From: Sulfitobacter sp. HNIBRBA3233
Lineage (GTDB): Bacteria; Pseudomonadota; Alphaproteobacteria; Rhodobacterales; Rhodobacteraceae
Direction: 5' to 3'
NCBI RefSeq assembly: GCF_040149665.1
Contig: NZ_JBEFLP010000001.1
Span: forward strand, 1,116,001-1,180,000
DNA length: 64,000 nt
The position numbers were made by a program, and so were the translations under genes. Each line of letters starts with the position of its first letter. The stretch's first letter is position 1. Below are positions 17,584 through 26,584 of the stretch, piece after piece. Below the pieces are notes generated by a model, which saw only the letters and a program-made list of their open reading frames with translations, did not search any database and was not told the DNA's origin.

Positions 17584-19092
17584 TTGTCCCAGACCACGCC
17601 GAAGACAATGCCCCCCGCCCATCCGTTCGACGACAGCTATCTGAACGATGGCGAGGACGGCGACAAACTCAAAGAGGAATGCGGCATTTTCGGTGTCGTC
17701 GGCGTTGCCGACGCAGCGAATTTCGTGGCCCTCGGCCTGCACGCGCTACAGCACCGCGGCCAGGAGGCAGGCGGCATCGTGACCTACGACGACGAGGCCG
17801 GTTTCCAGTCCGCGCGCCGGTTCGGCTATGTCCGCGACAACTTCACATCCGAGACGATCATGAAAACGCTGCCCGGTTCTCTCGGGATCGGGCATGTGCG
17901 CTACTCCACCGCCGGAACGAAGGGCCAGACCGCGATCCGCGATGTGCAGCCTTTCTTCGGCGAATTTGCCATGGGCGGTGCCGCGATCGCGCACAACGGC
18001 AACATCACCAATGCCAATTCCCTGCGCCGCGAGCTGATCGAGCGCGGGTCGATCTTCCAGTCCTCGTCGGACAGTGAATGCATCATCCACCTGATGGCAC
18101 GCTCGTTGCAGCGCAATATCCCCGAACGGATGGAAGACGCCCTGCGCCGCGTCGAAGGCGCGTTTTCCGTCGTCGCCATGACCCGCACCAAGCTGATCGG
18201 CGTGCGCGATCCGCTGGGCGTGCGCCCACTGGTGCTGGGCCGCATCGGCGATGGCTGGGCACTCAGCTCGGAAACCTGTGCGCTGGATATCATCGGCGCC
18301 GAATTCGTCCGCGAGATCAAGCCGGGCGAGATGGTCGTGATTACCGAAAAAGGTGTCGAAAGCCATTTCCCCTTCCGCCCGCAACCGTCCAAGTTCTGTA
18401 TCTTCGAGCATGTCTATTTCTCGCGCCCCGACAGCATTCTGGGCGGGCGTTCCGTCTATGAAACCCGTGAGGCGATCGGGCGTGAACTGGCCATCGAAGC
18501 GCCCGTCGACGCCGATCTGGTCTGCCCGGTGCCCGATTCCGGCACACCCGCGGCCATCGGCTACAGCCTGCAATCGGGGATTCCCTACGCCATGGGGATC
18601 ATCCGGAACCAGTACATGGGTCGTACCTTTATCGAGCCGACCGAGCAGATCCGCAATATGGGTGTGCGCCTGAAACTCAACGTGAACCGCGCGCTGATCC
18701 GCGGCAAGCGCGTGATCCTCGTTGACGACAGCGTGGTGCGCGGCACGACCAGCCGCAAGATCAAGGAGATGATCCTCGACGCCGGCGCCAAGGAGGTGCA
18801 CTTCCGAATCGCCTCCCCGCCCACGTCCTGGCCGTGTTTCTACGGCGTCGATACGCCCGAACGGGACAAGCTGCTGGCCGCTACCATGTCCGAGGACGAG
18901 ATGCGAGACCATCTGGGGGTCGACAGCCTCAGGTTCATCTCGCTCGACGGGCTATACCGCGCGGTGGGCGAGGCCGAAGGCCGCAAGAACGACTGCCCGC
19001 AGTATTGCGACGCGTGTTTCTCGGGCGAATACCCCGTTACGCCCGCCGACAAGGTCGAAGACGGCTTCGTGATGAAGCCAGCGGCCGAGTAA
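17584..19092 (+). CDS. purF: Amidophosphoribosyltransferase
   Basis: The enzyme makes 5-phosphoribosylamine from PRPP and glutamine, the first step of purine synthesis. The glutaminase nucleophile cysteine is in EECGIFGVVG, after a short N-terminal extension as in propeptide-type PurF. The PRPP motif is VILVDDSVVRGTTS, and CxxC-type cysteines near the C-terminus (CPQYCDACFSGEYP) fit family members. I chose the TTG at 17584 (502 residues) because AGGAG ends seven bases before it. The ATG at 17608 (494 residues) is the conservative alternative but lacks a good ribosome binding site. Confidence 0.95.
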   Translation: MSQTTPKTMPPAHPFDDSYLNDGEDGDKLKEECGIFGVVGVADAANFVALGLHALQHRGQEAGGIVTYDDEAGFQSARRFGYVRDNFTSETIMKTLPGSLGIGHVRYSTAGTKGQTAIRDVQPFFGEFAMGGAAIAHNGNITNANSLRRELIERGSIFQSSSDSECIIHLMARSLQRNIPERMEDALRRVEGAFSVVAMTRTKLIGVRDPLGVRPLVLGRIGDGWALSSETCALDIIGAEFVREIKPGEMVVITEKGVESHFPFRPQPSKFCIFEHVYFSRPDSILGGRSVYETREAIGRELAIEAPVDADLVCPVPDSGTPAAIGYSLQSGIPYAMGIIRNQYMGRTFIEPTEQIRNMGVRLKLNVNRALIRGKRVILVDDSVVRGTTSRKIKEMILDAGAKEVHFRIASPPTSWPCFYGVDTPERDKLLAATMSEDEMRDHLGVDSLRFISLDGLYRAVGEAEGRKNDCPQYCDACFSGEYPVTPADKVEDGFVMKPAAE

Positions 19093-19098
19093 CCCTAC

Positions 19099-19126
19099 TG
19101 GACGCGGCCCCGAACCAGCCTAGGTT
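19099..19126 (+). promoter_or_regulatory. Promoter for the histidine phosphatase gene, leaderless type
   Basis: TGGACG (19099-19104), a 16-base spacer and TAGGTT (19121-19126) are followed by only six bases before the ATG at 19133. No Shine-Dalgarno is present. The geometry predicts transcription starting at or near the ATG. Confidence 0.45.
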
Positions 19127-19132
19127 CGGGGC
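19107..19132 (+). terminator. 10-bp perfect hairpin after purF, abutting the next start codon
   Basis: GCCCCGAACC (19107-19116), loop AGCCTA and GGTTCGGGGC (19123-19132) form a perfect stem. It sits 15 bases after the purF stop and ends at the base before the next ATG. There is no T-run. It may end or protect purF mRNA; it also overlaps the candidate promoter of the following gene. Confidence 0.45.
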
Positions 19133-19669
19133 ATGCGTAGACTTATCCTCCTCCTCTGCCTTGTTGCCGGCCCGCTTTGGGCCAACGATTGGGATGCGCT
19201 GAAAGAACCCGGTGCGATTGCGATCATGCGCCACGCACTGGCGCCCGGCACCGGCGATCCGGCGGAGTTCACGCTTGGTGATTGCGCCACCCAACGCAAC
19301 CTCAGCGACAGAGGCCGTGCGCAGGCCCGCCGCACCGGCGACGCGCTGCGCGCCGAGGGGATTACCTTTGACACTGTGCTGACCAGCCAGTGGTGCCGCG
19401 CGCGCGAAACCGCAGAGCTGCTGGATTTCGGCGCGCCGCGCGATCTGCCTGCGCTGAACTCCTTCTTTCGCCGCTTCGAGCGCCGCGAACCGCAAACCGC
19501 CGACTTGCTGGAGGCGCTGCGGCAGACCGAAGGCCGCGTGATGCTGGTGACCCATCAGGTCAATATCTCTGCGCTGATCGGCACCGGCGCACGGTCGGGC
19601 GAGATCATCGTATTCCGGCTGGTGCCGGACGGGGTTGAGCGCCTTGGCAGCATCCTGATCGATCCGTGA
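19133..19669 (+). CDS. Exported histidine phosphatase family protein
   Basis: 178 residues with an N-terminal signal peptide (RRLILLLCLVAGPLWA), so probably periplasmic. The phosphohistidine motif appears as AIMRHA (the RHG motif with Ala for Gly), with conserved arginines in SQWCRARETAEL and a second histidine in LVTHQVN. Such proteins remove phosphate from small molecules or proteins; the substrate is unknown. The start directly abuts a perfect hairpin and lacks a ribosome binding site, suggesting leaderless translation. Confidence 0.82.
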   Translation: MRRLILLLCLVAGPLWANDWDALKEPGAIAIMRHALAPGTGDPAEFTLGDCATQRNLSDRGRAQARRTGDALRAEGITFDTVLTSQWCRARETAELLDFGAPRDLPALNSFFRRFERREPQTADLLEALRQTEGRVMLVTHQVNISALIGTGARSGEIIVFRLVPDGVERLGSILIDP

Positions 19670-19672
19670 CGC

Positions 19673-19701
19673 AAGACAGGCGTGCCCTGCTCTGCTAGGC
19701 T
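19673..19701 (+). promoter_or_regulatory. Promoter for the DUF1801 gene, leaderless type
   Basis: AAGACA (19673-19678), a 17-base spacer and TAGGCT (19696-19701), then GCGGGC and the ATG at 19708. The six-base distance from -10 to ATG and the lack of a Shine-Dalgarno predict a leaderless mRNA. Confidence 0.5.
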
Positions 19702-19707
19702 GCGGGC

Positions 19708-20100
19708 ATGAACGATCCCTTCGCCGCGACGACCGCTCTCTGGCCCGAGGCCGCACAGGACAGGTTCCGGCACCTGCGCGCGGTGATTCTAAACGCTGCG
19801 GCGGGCATGGACGCGGGCGAGATTGCAGAAAGCCTGAAGTGGGGCGAACCCGCCTGGCGGCCCAAACGCCTAAGGCAGGGCAGCACCCTGCGGGCCGCAT
19901 GGCAGGTCAACTCGCCCCGGACACTTGCGCTTTTCGTCGATTGTAAAACCACGCTGGCGGCGACGATGCGCGACATCTATCCCGATGTATTCACCTATGA
20001 AAACAATCGTGCCCTGCGGTTCGATCTGGATGCGCCCGTGCCTGCCGATGCGGTCGACCACCTCGCCCGGCTGACCTTTGCGTATCACCTGAAACGCTGA
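19708..20100 (+). CDS. DUF1801 domain-containing protein
   Basis: 130 residues. The AESLKWGEPAW segment near residues 43-53 and the C-terminal FDLDAPVPADAVDHLARLTFAYH are typical of DUF1801 (YdhG-like) small cytoplasmic proteins of unknown biochemical role. It appears to be a single-gene unit with its own leaderless-type promoter, between the histidine phosphatase and a small hypothetical gene. Confidence 0.75.
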   Translation: MNDPFAATTALWPEAAQDRFRHLRAVILNAAAGMDAGEIAESLKWGEPAWRPKRLRQGSTLRAAWQVNSPRTLALFVDCKTTLAATMRDIYPDVFTYENNRALRFDLDAPVPADAVDHLARLTFAYHLKR

Positions 20101-20224
20101 TCAGCACCTTTCGGCCCAGCCTCCGGCAAGGCTTTGCCGATCCATATCTTTACCGCTTTCGGTCGTCCCGGACCTTCGCTAGCTGCACGGACTGTAATCG
20201 ACATTCCGGATTGGGAGAAGTCAC

Positions 20225-20491
20225 ATGGCAAGCGATCAGGACGGCACACCGACCCCCGAAAAGGTCAAGGAACTGGCAACGACCGAAGCAAAGCTCGACC
20301 GGATGGCCCTGCTGGGCGTTTTCGGCAGCACGTCCAATCCCTCCGCGCTGATCCGGCTGCCAAGGGGCGGCACCCAGCGGGTAGACGTGGGCGACAGCGT
20401 CAACGGTCGCACCGTTCAGGCCATCGGCGCGGACCGGGTGGTGCTGTCGGGTTTCGGCGGCCAAATGGTCATCAGCCTGCCGCGGGGCTGA
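20225..20491 (+). CDS. Small protein with a type II secretion/pilus-assembly-like beta domain, hypothetical
   Basis: 88 residues; GGGAGAAG stands at a good distance before the ATG. After a helical N-terminal third, the segment ALIRLPRGGTQRVDVGDSVNGRTVQAIGADRVVLS resembles the beta-rich homology region of GspC/PilP-type proteins (an R-V-x-x-G-D pattern followed by V-x-x-I). No signal peptide or membrane anchor is seen, which is unusual for that fold, and no secretion or pilus genes are nearby. The function is unassigned. Confidence 0.6.
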   Translation: MASDQDGTPTPEKVKELATTEAKLDRMALLGVFGSTSNPSALIRLPRGGTQRVDVGDSVNGRTVQAIGADRVVLSGFGGQMVISLPRG

Positions 20492-20500
20492 GCAATCCCC

Positions 20501-20530
20501 TTGACCCCGCCCGCCCCTACACCGCATATG
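20501..20530 (+). promoter_or_regulatory. Candidate promoter for the SDR gene
   Basis: TTGACC (20501-20506), an 18-base spacer and CATATG (20525-20530) lie six bases before the ATG at 20537. The -35 is good and the -10 mediocre. It supports the 20537 start over the ATG at 20528, which would fall within the -10. Confidence 0.35.
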
Positions 20531-20536
20531 CGCGCC

Positions 20537-21178
20537 ATGACACATACCGCATTGATCACAGGCGCGTCGCGCGGCCTCGGTGCCGCGCTGGCCGAGGCGC
20601 TGGCCCCCACCCATAACATCATCGCCGTGGCCCGCACCGTCGGCGCGCTGGAAGAGCTTGACGACCGGATCAAGGCCAAGGGTGGCGCCGCGACGCTTGC
20701 CCCGATGGATGTGACCGAAGCGGGCGCCATGGCGACCCTGTGCCGCGGCATCCACGACCGTTGGGGCAGTCTCGACCTCTGGCTGCATACGGCGATCCAC
20801 GCAGCACCGCTGACACCCACACCGCATGTCGACGAAAAGGATCTGGCGAAGTCGCTGGAGTGCAACGTGACTGCCACCGCGCGGCTGATCACCTATGTCG
20901 CCCCGCTTCTGGGGCAAAGCGGGCGGGCGGTGTTTTTCGAGGATCCGGTCGCCGGACAGAGTTTCTTTGGCAGCTACGGCGCCACGAAAGACGCCCAGAT
21001 CGCCCTCGCCCGCAGTTGGCAGACGGAAAGCAGCCGCATTGGCCCGAAGGTCGATGTTCTGACACCGAAACCGATGCCGACGGCGACCCGCGCACGGTTC
21101 TATCCGGGCGAAGATCGCGAGGCGCTGAACGACATCCATGCAGAAGCAGCACGCCTGCTGAAAGAGATCGGTCTCTGA
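20537..21178 (+). CDS. SDR family NAD(P)-dependent oxidoreductase
   Basis: 213 residues. The Rossmann glycine motif is ITGASRGLGAALAEAL at the N-terminus, and the catalytic YxxxK appears in YGATKDAQ. The usual NNAG is replaced by HTAIHAA, and the protein is shorter than most SDRs, so the reaction cannot be predicted. The start at 20537 leaves a standard N-terminus and fits the promoter geometry. The next gene, surE, starts 66 bases downstream on the same strand. Confidence 0.8.
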   Translation: MTHTALITGASRGLGAALAEALAPTHNIIAVARTVGALEELDDRIKAKGGAATLAPMDVTEAGAMATLCRGIHDRWGSLDLWLHTAIHAAPLTPTPHVDEKDLAKSLECNVTATARLITYVAPLLGQSGRAVFFEDPVAGQSFFGSYGATKDAQIALARSWQTESSRIGPKVDVLTPKPMPTATRARFYPGEDREALNDIHAEAARLLKEIGL

Positions 21179-21244
21179 CCGCGACCCGCTTGCCCGTACC
21201 GCCCCTGCCGTCTATCAAGCGGACAGCCACGCAAAGGGGGCGTC

Positions 21245-22030
21245 ATGCGTATACTGATCACCAACGACGACGGCATCAACGCACCGGGGCTCGTCACCCT
21301 CTCCGAAATCGCGCGCAAGCTCGCCGGTCCGGATGGCGAGGTCTGGACCGTCGCACCCGCGTTTGAACAATCCGGCGTCGGCCACTGCATCAACTACACC
21401 AAACCCACGCTGATCACGCAGCTCGAACCGCGCCGCTACATGATCGAGGGCAGCCCGGCTGACTGCGTGCTCTGCGCGATCTACGATCCGATGAAGGACA
21501 CCCCGCCGGATCTGATCCTCTCCGGCGTGAACCGTGGCAATAACGCTGCCGAGAATACGCTCTACTCCGGCACCATCGGTGCGGCGATGGAAGGCGCGCT
21601 TCAGGGGGTGCCGTCGATTGCCCTGTCGCAATTCTACGGCCCCGGAAATCGCGATCTCGACGACCCGTTCGAGGCCGCCGCGGCCTACGGCGTCGAGGTC
21701 TGCCAGCGGATCCTGAAGCAGCCCGCCCGTGACGCAAACGGATATACCGTGTTCTGGAACGTCAATTTCCCGCCCGTCGCGGCAGCAGAGGTCAAAGGCA
21801 TCCGCGCCGCGCCGCAGGGGCGGCGCACGGGCGTGAATTTCTCGACCATTCCGCACACGGCGCCCAGCGGCCGGCGGTTCCTGTGGATTTCGGGCGGCAA
21901 CCAGCAGATTCCGCCCGCTGCCGGCACCGATGCTGCGGTCAATCTGGAAGGCTATGTGTCGGTCACGCCGATGCGCGCCGATCTTACCGCCCACGACGCG
22001 CTGCCCGCGCTGACGGACATCGACACATGA
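21245..22030 (+). CDS. surE: 5'/3'-nucleotidase SurE
   Basis: 261 residues. The metal-binding N-terminus [12 protein letters not shown] carries the conserved Asp pair, with [25 protein letters not shown] as the second family signature. SurE dephosphorylates nucleoside monophosphates and is tied to stationary-phase survival. GGGGGCGTC precedes the ATG. The stop overlaps the pcm start by four bases, as in the common surE-pcm pair. Confidence 0.96.
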   Translation: MRILITNDDGINAPGLVTLSEIARKLAGPDGEVWTVAPAFEQSGVGHCINYTKPTLITQLEPRRYMIEGSPADCVLCAIYDPMKDTPPDLILSGVNRGNNAAENTLYSGTIGAAMEGALQGVPSIALSQFYGPGNRDLDDPFEAAAAYGVEVCQRILKQPARDANGYTVFWNVNFPPVAAAEVKGIRAAPQGRRTGVNFSTIPHTAPSGRRFLWISGGNQQIPPAAGTDAAVNLEGYVSVTPMRADLTAHDALPALTDIDT

Positions 22031-22689
22031 CCGACGATCTCCCGCAGGATTCGTCAGCGGAACGCAAGATGCAGTTCCTCTACGCCCTGCGATCCAAAGG
22101 GGTGACCGACCGGCGGGTGCTCGAAGCGATGGAGTGGGTCGACCGCGGCCCGTTCATCCGCGGTATTTTCGCCGAACGCGCCTACGAGGATATGCCGCTG
22201 CCCATCGCCTGCGGGCAGACCATCAGCCAGCCCTCGGTGGTGGGTCTGATGACGCAGGCACTGGAGGTCAGCCCGCGCGACAAGGTGCTCGAAATCGGGA
22301 CCGGTTCGGGCTATCAGGCCGCGATCCTGTCGCGGCTGGCGCGCCGTGTCTATACCGTCGACCGCCACCAGCGCCTCGTCCGCGAGGCGCGCGGTGTTTT
22401 CGACGCGCTCGATCTGACCAACATCACCGCGATCACCGCCGACGGCAGCTTCGGACTGCCCGAACAGGCGCCGTTCGACCGCATCATCGTGACCGCCGCC
22501 GCCGAGGACCCCCCCGGCCCGCTGCTCGCGCAGCTCAAGGAAGGGGGCGTCATGGTGCTGCCCGTAGGTCAGTCGGACGCGGTTCAGCACCTCATCCGCG
22601 TGCGCAAGACGGCGCAGGGTCTGGAATACGATGAAATGCGCCCGGTCCGCTTTGTCCCGCTTCTCGAAGGGTTGGGCAAGGACACATAA
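22027..22689 (+). CDS. pcm: Protein-L-isoaspartate O-methyltransferase
   Basis: 220 residues from the ATG overlapping the surE stop. The SAM-binding motif I is [15 protein letters not shown], preceded by [14 protein letters not shown], the family-specific substrate-site segment. It methylates isoaspartyl residues to start repair of aged proteins. It belongs to the surE-pcm-nlpD unit, with nlpD starting 56 bases on. Confidence 0.95.
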   Translation: MTDDLPQDSSAERKMQFLYALRSKGVTDRRVLEAMEWVDRGPFIRGIFAERAYEDMPLPIACGQTISQPSVVGLMTQALEVSPRDKVLEIGTGSGYQAAILSRLARRVYTVDRHQRLVREARGVFDALDLTNITAITADGSFGLPEQAPFDRIIVTAAAEDPPGPLLAQLKEGGVMVLPVGQSDAVQHLIRVRKTAQGLEYDEMRPVRFVPLLEGLGKDT

Positions 22690-22745
22690 TCTGATATAAC
22701 TTACCCAGCCCCGGGCACACGGGATCGGCAGTGAAGAGGTTTTCC

Positions 22746-23999
22746 ATGATACCGTTTATTCGTCACCGTGCCGTTTGGCACGTTCTCATGGCAGGAACTG
22801 CCAGCCTTGCCCTTTCGGCATGCTCGCAGCCGCTGGATATGGATCTGCGCGGCATCGGCGGCGGATTTACAACCGCAGACGCCGCTCAGGTGCCCCTGGC
22901 AGAGCGCCCCGAGCCGGACGACCGTGGCGTCATTTCCTATCCCAACTATCAGGTCGCAGTCGCACGGCGCGGCGATACGATCAACGATGTGGCCAGCCGC
23001 GTCGGGATCGAGCCGGGAAGACTGGCCTCGTTCAACGGAATTGCGCCGGATGTAGAGCTGCGGCGGAACGAGATCATCGCCCTGCCATCGCGCGTTGCCG
23101 AGCCCTCGCCTGCCACTGGCGCCGCCGCGAGCGGCCCGCTGCAACCTGTGGATATCGCCTCTGTCGCGGGGGGCGCGATTGACCGCGTGCCACCGACACC
23201 GGGCGTGCAGACGGCTCCGCTTGCACCTGCCACACAGGCAGCCCAGCCTGCGGCACCTGCACCTGCCCCCGTCCCCCGCGCGCAAGAGCCGATCCGCCAC
23301 AAGGTCGAACGTGGCGAGACCGCCTTCACCATCGCGCGGCTTTACAACGTGCCGGTGAAGGATCTTGCCGAATGGAACGGCCTCGGCCCCGATTTCGCGA
23401 TCCGGGCGGACCAGTTCCTGTTGATCCCCGTGCCGTCCGCACAGGCGCCGCGCCGTGCGCCCGCGCCGGAAACGGCCGCCGTTGTCCCGCGCCCAGGTGA
23501 GGGATCAGCGACCCCGACACCGCCCTCGGCCACCAAACCTCTGCCCGCCGAGAAGGTAGAGCCCGCCGCCGTCGCCAAACCGGCTGAACCGGCGGCAGCA
23601 CCGCCCAAACCGGTCGCCGACATCGGCAAGACGACCGCCCCCGCCGCCGCTGGCAAACTGGTCCGGCCCGTAACGGGGACAATCATCCGTGATTACGTGA
23701 AGGGCAAGAACGAAGGCATCAACATCAAGGCCGCCCCCGGCACACCGGTCAACGCGGCGGACACCGGAACAGTCGCCGCGATCACCAAAAGCGCTGACGG
23801 CATCCCGATCATCGTGGTGCGCCACGCCGAGAACCTGCTGACGGTCTACGCCAACGTCACCGACGTGTCCGTGGCCAAGGGCGACAGCGTGTCGCGCGGG
23901 CAGTCGATCGCGAAACTGCGCGGCGGCGACGACAGCTTTGTGCATTTCGAGGTGCGCAAGGGCTTCGAGAGTGTCGATCCGAACCCCTATCTGAACTGA
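22746..23999 (+). CDS. nlpD: NlpD-like lipoprotein with two LysM domains and a degenerate M23 (LytM) domain
   Basis: 417 residues from the ATG at 22746, which has AAGAGG six bases upstream; a GTG at 22731 is an alternative. A lipoprotein signal ends in the lipobox LSAC. Two LysM peptidoglycan-binding domains lie near residues 70-115 and 180-225, separated and followed by Pro/Ala-rich linkers. The C-terminal LytM domain lacks zinc ligands: NEGIN stands for HxGxD and FVHFEV for HxHFEV. NlpD/EnvC-type proteins with lost ligands activate cell-wall amidases rather than cut peptidoglycan. It follows surE and pcm, as in many proteobacteria. Confidence 0.88.
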   Translation: MIPFIRHRAVWHVLMAGTASLALSACSQPLDMDLRGIGGGFTTADAAQVPLAERPEPDDRGVISYPNYQVAVARRGDTINDVASRVGIEPGRLASFNGIAPDVELRRNEIIALPSRVAEPSPATGAAASGPLQPVDIASVAGGAIDRVPPTPGVQTAPLAPATQAAQPAAPAPAPVPRAQEPIRHKVERGETAFTIARLYNVPVKDLAEWNGLGPDFAIRADQFLLIPVPSAQAPRRAPAPETAAVVPRPGEGSATPTPPSATKPLPAEKVEPAAVAKPAEPAAAPPKPVADIGKTTAPAAAGKLVRPVTGTIIRDYVKGKNEGINIKAAPGTPVNAADTGTVAAITKSADGIPIIVVRHAENLLTVYANVTDVSVAKGDSVSRGQSIAKLRGGDDSFVHFEVRKGFESVDPNPYLN

Positions 24000-24006
24000 C
24001 CGGCCA

Positions 24007-24037
24007 AACGCGCGCCCGATGCTGTCGGACGCGCGTT
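24007..24037. terminator. Long hairpin between convergent nlpD and the DUF815 gene
   Basis: AACGCGCG (24007-24014) pairs with CGCGCGTT (24030-24037), and an inner CCGA-TGCTG-TCGG extends the stem with one mismatch. It begins seven bases after the nlpD stop. No T-run follows on either strand, so it may be a weak or Rho-assisted terminator or an mRNA-protecting stem. Confidence 0.45.
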
Positions 24038-24110
24038 CCTGCACACGACTGGGGCCCGGTAGAGGCGATAGCTACTGGTTTTGGCGCAGGTGTGTCGGGA
24101 CAGAGCAGGC

Positions 24111-24953
24111 TCAGCGCAGGGCGACGCCCTTGCGGCCCGCAAGATCCGTAAAATACTGCCAGGCCACGCGGCCCGACCGTGACCCGCGGGTCGCCTGCCA
24201 TTCGACCGCTTCCGCGCGCAGGGTCGCATCGTCGATCTCGACACCGTGAGCATCGCAATACCCCCGGATCATCGAAAGATATTGGTCCTGATCGCAGGTG
24301 TGGAATCCCAGCCACAGACCGAACCGGTCCGACAGGGATACTTTCTCTTCGACCGCTTCACCGGGATTGATGCCCGACCCGCGCTCGTTCTCGATCATGT
24401 CGCGCGGCATCAGATGACGGCGGTTCGACGTGGCATAAAGCACAACGTTCTCCGGCCGTCCTTCGATTCCACCATCCAGCACCGCCTTGAGCGATTTGTA
24501 ATGGGCGTCATCGTGGCCAAAGCTCAGATCATCGCAGTAGAGGATGAAACGCTCGGAGGCCCCCCGCAGGAGGTTGAGCAACCGCCCCACCGACGGCAGG
24601 TCCTCGCGCTGGAGCTCGACGATCTTCAACTCCGGGAAATCCGCGTGAAGAGAGCCGTGTATCGCTTTCACAAGGCTTGATTTTCCCATGCCACGCGCAC
24701 CCCAGAGAAGTGCGTTGTTCGCAGGCAGTCCGGCGGCGAACTGGCGGGTGTTTTCCAGCAGCGTGTCACGCGCCCGTTCGATGCCCACCAGAAGGTCCAG
24801 ATCGATCCGCGACACCCTGGCCACAGGTTCCAGCCTGTCCGGAGCGGTGTGCCACACGAAGGCACTGGCGCCAGCGAAATCGGGAGCCTTTAGCGGCGCC
24901 GGAGCAATCCGCTCCAGCGCCGCGGCGATACGGTCCATCGGATCGTCGATCAT
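24111..24953 (-). CDS. DUF815 family AAA-type ATPase
   Basis: 280 residues. Walker A is GARGMGKSS (residues 85-93), Walker B FILYCDDLSF, and a sensor-type ATSNRRH follows, all typical of DUF815 ATP-binding proteins, which have no established function. Its start overlaps the tatC stop by four bases, so it is translated with the Tat translocase genes. A role in Tat biology would be an inference from position only. Confidence 0.85.
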   Translation of the reverse strand: MIDDPMDRIAAALERIAPAPLKAPDFAGASAFVWHTAPDRLEPVARVSRIDLDLLVGIERARDTLLENTRQFAAGLPANNALLWGARGMGKSSLVKAIHGSLHADFPELKIVELQREDLPSVGRLLNLLRGASERFILYCDDLSFGHDDAHYKSLKAVLDGGIEGRPENVVLYATSNRRHLMPRDMIENERGSGINPGEAVEEKVSLSDRFGLWLGFHTCDQDQYLSMIRGYCDAHGVEIDDATLRAEAVEWQATRGSRSGRVAWQYFTDLAGRKGVALR

Positions 24954-25864
24954 TTATCGCGGTCCTCGACGATGGGGTCTTCGTCGTCTGTAGCCAAGTC
25001 ATCGCTCATGGTGTCAAAGTCTTCTTCGTCGTCGTAGTAGCCATCGGCGCGCAGCTGTGCCTCGCGCTTGGCGTCCACACGCGCCACCAGCCAGATCGAA
25101 ATCTCGTAAAGCCCGTAAACCACGACAAACAGGATCACCTGCGTCACCACATCGGGTGGCGTGACCAGCGCCGCAAGCAGCAGGATCCCGACGACCGCGT
25201 ATTTGCGGACGTTGCCCAGCCCTTCGGCAGTGACCAGCCCGGCCTTGCCCATGAGGGTCAGAAGCACCGGCAACTGAAAGCACAGCCCGAAGGCGACAAT
25301 CATTTTAAGCGTGATATCAAGGCTTTCGTTCACCTTGCCGTTGAACACGATGTCGATGCCCGATGTGGCTGCCTCTCCCTCGACGATCATCGCGGCGAGA
25401 AAGGACGCCGCGTCCGAGAAGCCCAGAAAGAACTGCATCGCCAATGGCACGACAACGTAATGTGCAAAGGACGCGCCCAGCAGGAACAACACCGGAGAGG
25501 CGATCAGGAACGGAAGAAACGCGCTTTTCTCGTTCTTGTAGAGGCCCGGCGCCACGAAGCGCCACAGCTGGTTGGCGATCACCGGAAAACTGATCGCCAG
25601 CCCGCCCACCATGGAAATGCGCACGAGGGTAAAGAAATACTCCTGCGGCGCGGTATATTGCATGACCGGATTGGGGTTCCCGAGGTCGCGCATGGTCTTT
25701 TCGATCGGAACCAGCAGGAAATCGAGGATCGCCGAGCCGAAGCTGAAGCAGATGATCATGCCCACGATAAACGCCAGAACGGACCGGATGAGCCGCGTGC
25801 GCAGCTCAGCCAGGTGTTCGATCAGCGGGGCGGCGCTGTCGTCGATATCGTCCGAAGTGCTCAT
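24950..25864 (-). CDS. tatC: Sec-independent protein translocase TatC
   Basis: 304 residues with the six membrane spans of TatC. The signature begins with IEHLAELRTRLIRSVLAF near residue 17, and the F-E-type conserved region includes PQEYFFTLVRISM. TatC binds twin-arginine signal peptides. A highly acidic C-terminal tail of about 35 residues (DDEEDFDTMSDD and more) is longer than in E. coli. It lies three bases downstream of tatB. Confidence 0.96.
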   Translation of the reverse strand: MSTSDDIDDSAAPLIEHLAELRTRLIRSVLAFIVGMIICFSFGSAILDFLLVPIEKTMRDLGNPNPVMQYTAPQEYFFTLVRISMVGGLAISFPVIANQLWRFVAPGLYKNEKSAFLPFLIASPVLFLLGASFAHYVVVPLAMQFFLGFSDAASFLAAMIVEGEAATSGIDIVFNGKVNESLDITLKMIVAFGLCFQLPVLLTLMGKAGLVTAEGLGNVRKYAVVGILLLAALVTPPDVVTQVILFVVVYGLYEISIWLVARVDAKREAQLRADGYYDDEEDFDTMSDDLATDDEDPIVEDRDK

Positions 25865-25867
25865 GTG

Positions 25868-26356
25868 TCAGTTTGCTTTCGTTGCAGCTTCCGCGTCCGC
25901 TTCCGGCGCTGGGGGGCTTTCATCCAGCGAGGCTTCAAGCGCCTCCGCCTTTTCCAGTGCCTCGCGCGCCTCGCGCGCCTTGCGTTCGGCGGCGGCACGG
26001 GCGCTGGAAGCCTCTATCTTCTTGGCGTTGGCCTTGCGCTCTGCCGAAAGCTTGCCTGTCTCGCTTGCCGGATCGAGATCGGTCAGCGATTTTGCGGCGC
26101 TCTTCACCCCGTCCATCGCGGACCCTACCGGATTGGAGGCGGCCTTGAGCGATTTGTTGATCCCGGACGAGATATCGCGCATCCCGGACTGGTCAGCCGC
26201 GTCGTTCATCGCACTGGTGAATTCACGCGCCATGCCTTTTGCCTTGCCGACGAACTGCCCGACCTTGCGGAACAGCACGGGCAGATCCTTGGGGCCGACG
26301 ACGATCAACGCCACGATCCCCACAACCAGCATTTCGCTCCAGCCAAGATCGAACAT
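25868..26356 (-). CDS. tatB: Twin-arginine translocase subunit TatB
   Basis: 162 residues. The single N-terminal membrane helix plus amphipathic region starts [26 protein letters not shown], the TatB signature. The C-terminal half is an Ala/Lys/Glu-rich helix followed by a Pro/Ala tail. It forms the receptor complex with TatC. It lies between tatA (six bases upstream) and tatC. Confidence 0.94.
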   Translation of the reverse strand: MFDLGWSEMLVVGIVALIVVGPKDLPVLFRKVGQFVGKAKGMAREFTSAMNDAADQSGMRDISSGINKSLKAASNPVGSAMDGVKSAAKSLTDLDPASETGKLSAERKANAKKIEASSARAAAERKAREAREALEKAEALEASLDESPPAPEADAEAATKAN

Positions 26357-26362
26357 GGCGGA

Positions 26363-26584
26363 TTATACCTTGTCCTTGGTTTCGACGTCCGGCTGTGGTG
26401 TGCTGGCAATCTCACCTGTCTGCTCGTCGCTCAGGTCTTTCTCGCCTTCGGAAATGCCCTTCTTGAAGCTGGTGATGCCCTTGCCGACCTCACCCATCAG
26501 CGACGAAATCTTGCCCCGTCCGAAAAGAACCAGCACAACGACCGCGATCAGCAGCAGACCCGGCAGACCAATATTGTTCAGCAT
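26363..26584 (-). CDS. tatA: Twin-arginine translocase subunit TatA
   Basis: 73 residues. One N-terminal membrane helix ([17 protein letters not shown]) is followed by the conserved [23 protein letters not shown] amphipathic segment, then a short charged tail. TatA oligomerises to form the protein-conducting element. It is the first gene of the tatA-tatB-tatC-DUF815 operon. The 193 bases upstream are shared with the divergent regulator gene. Confidence 0.95.
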   Translation of the reverse strand: MLNNIGLPGLLLIAVVVLVLFGRGKISSLMGEVGKGITSFKKGISEGEKDLSDEQTGEIASTPQPDVETKDKV

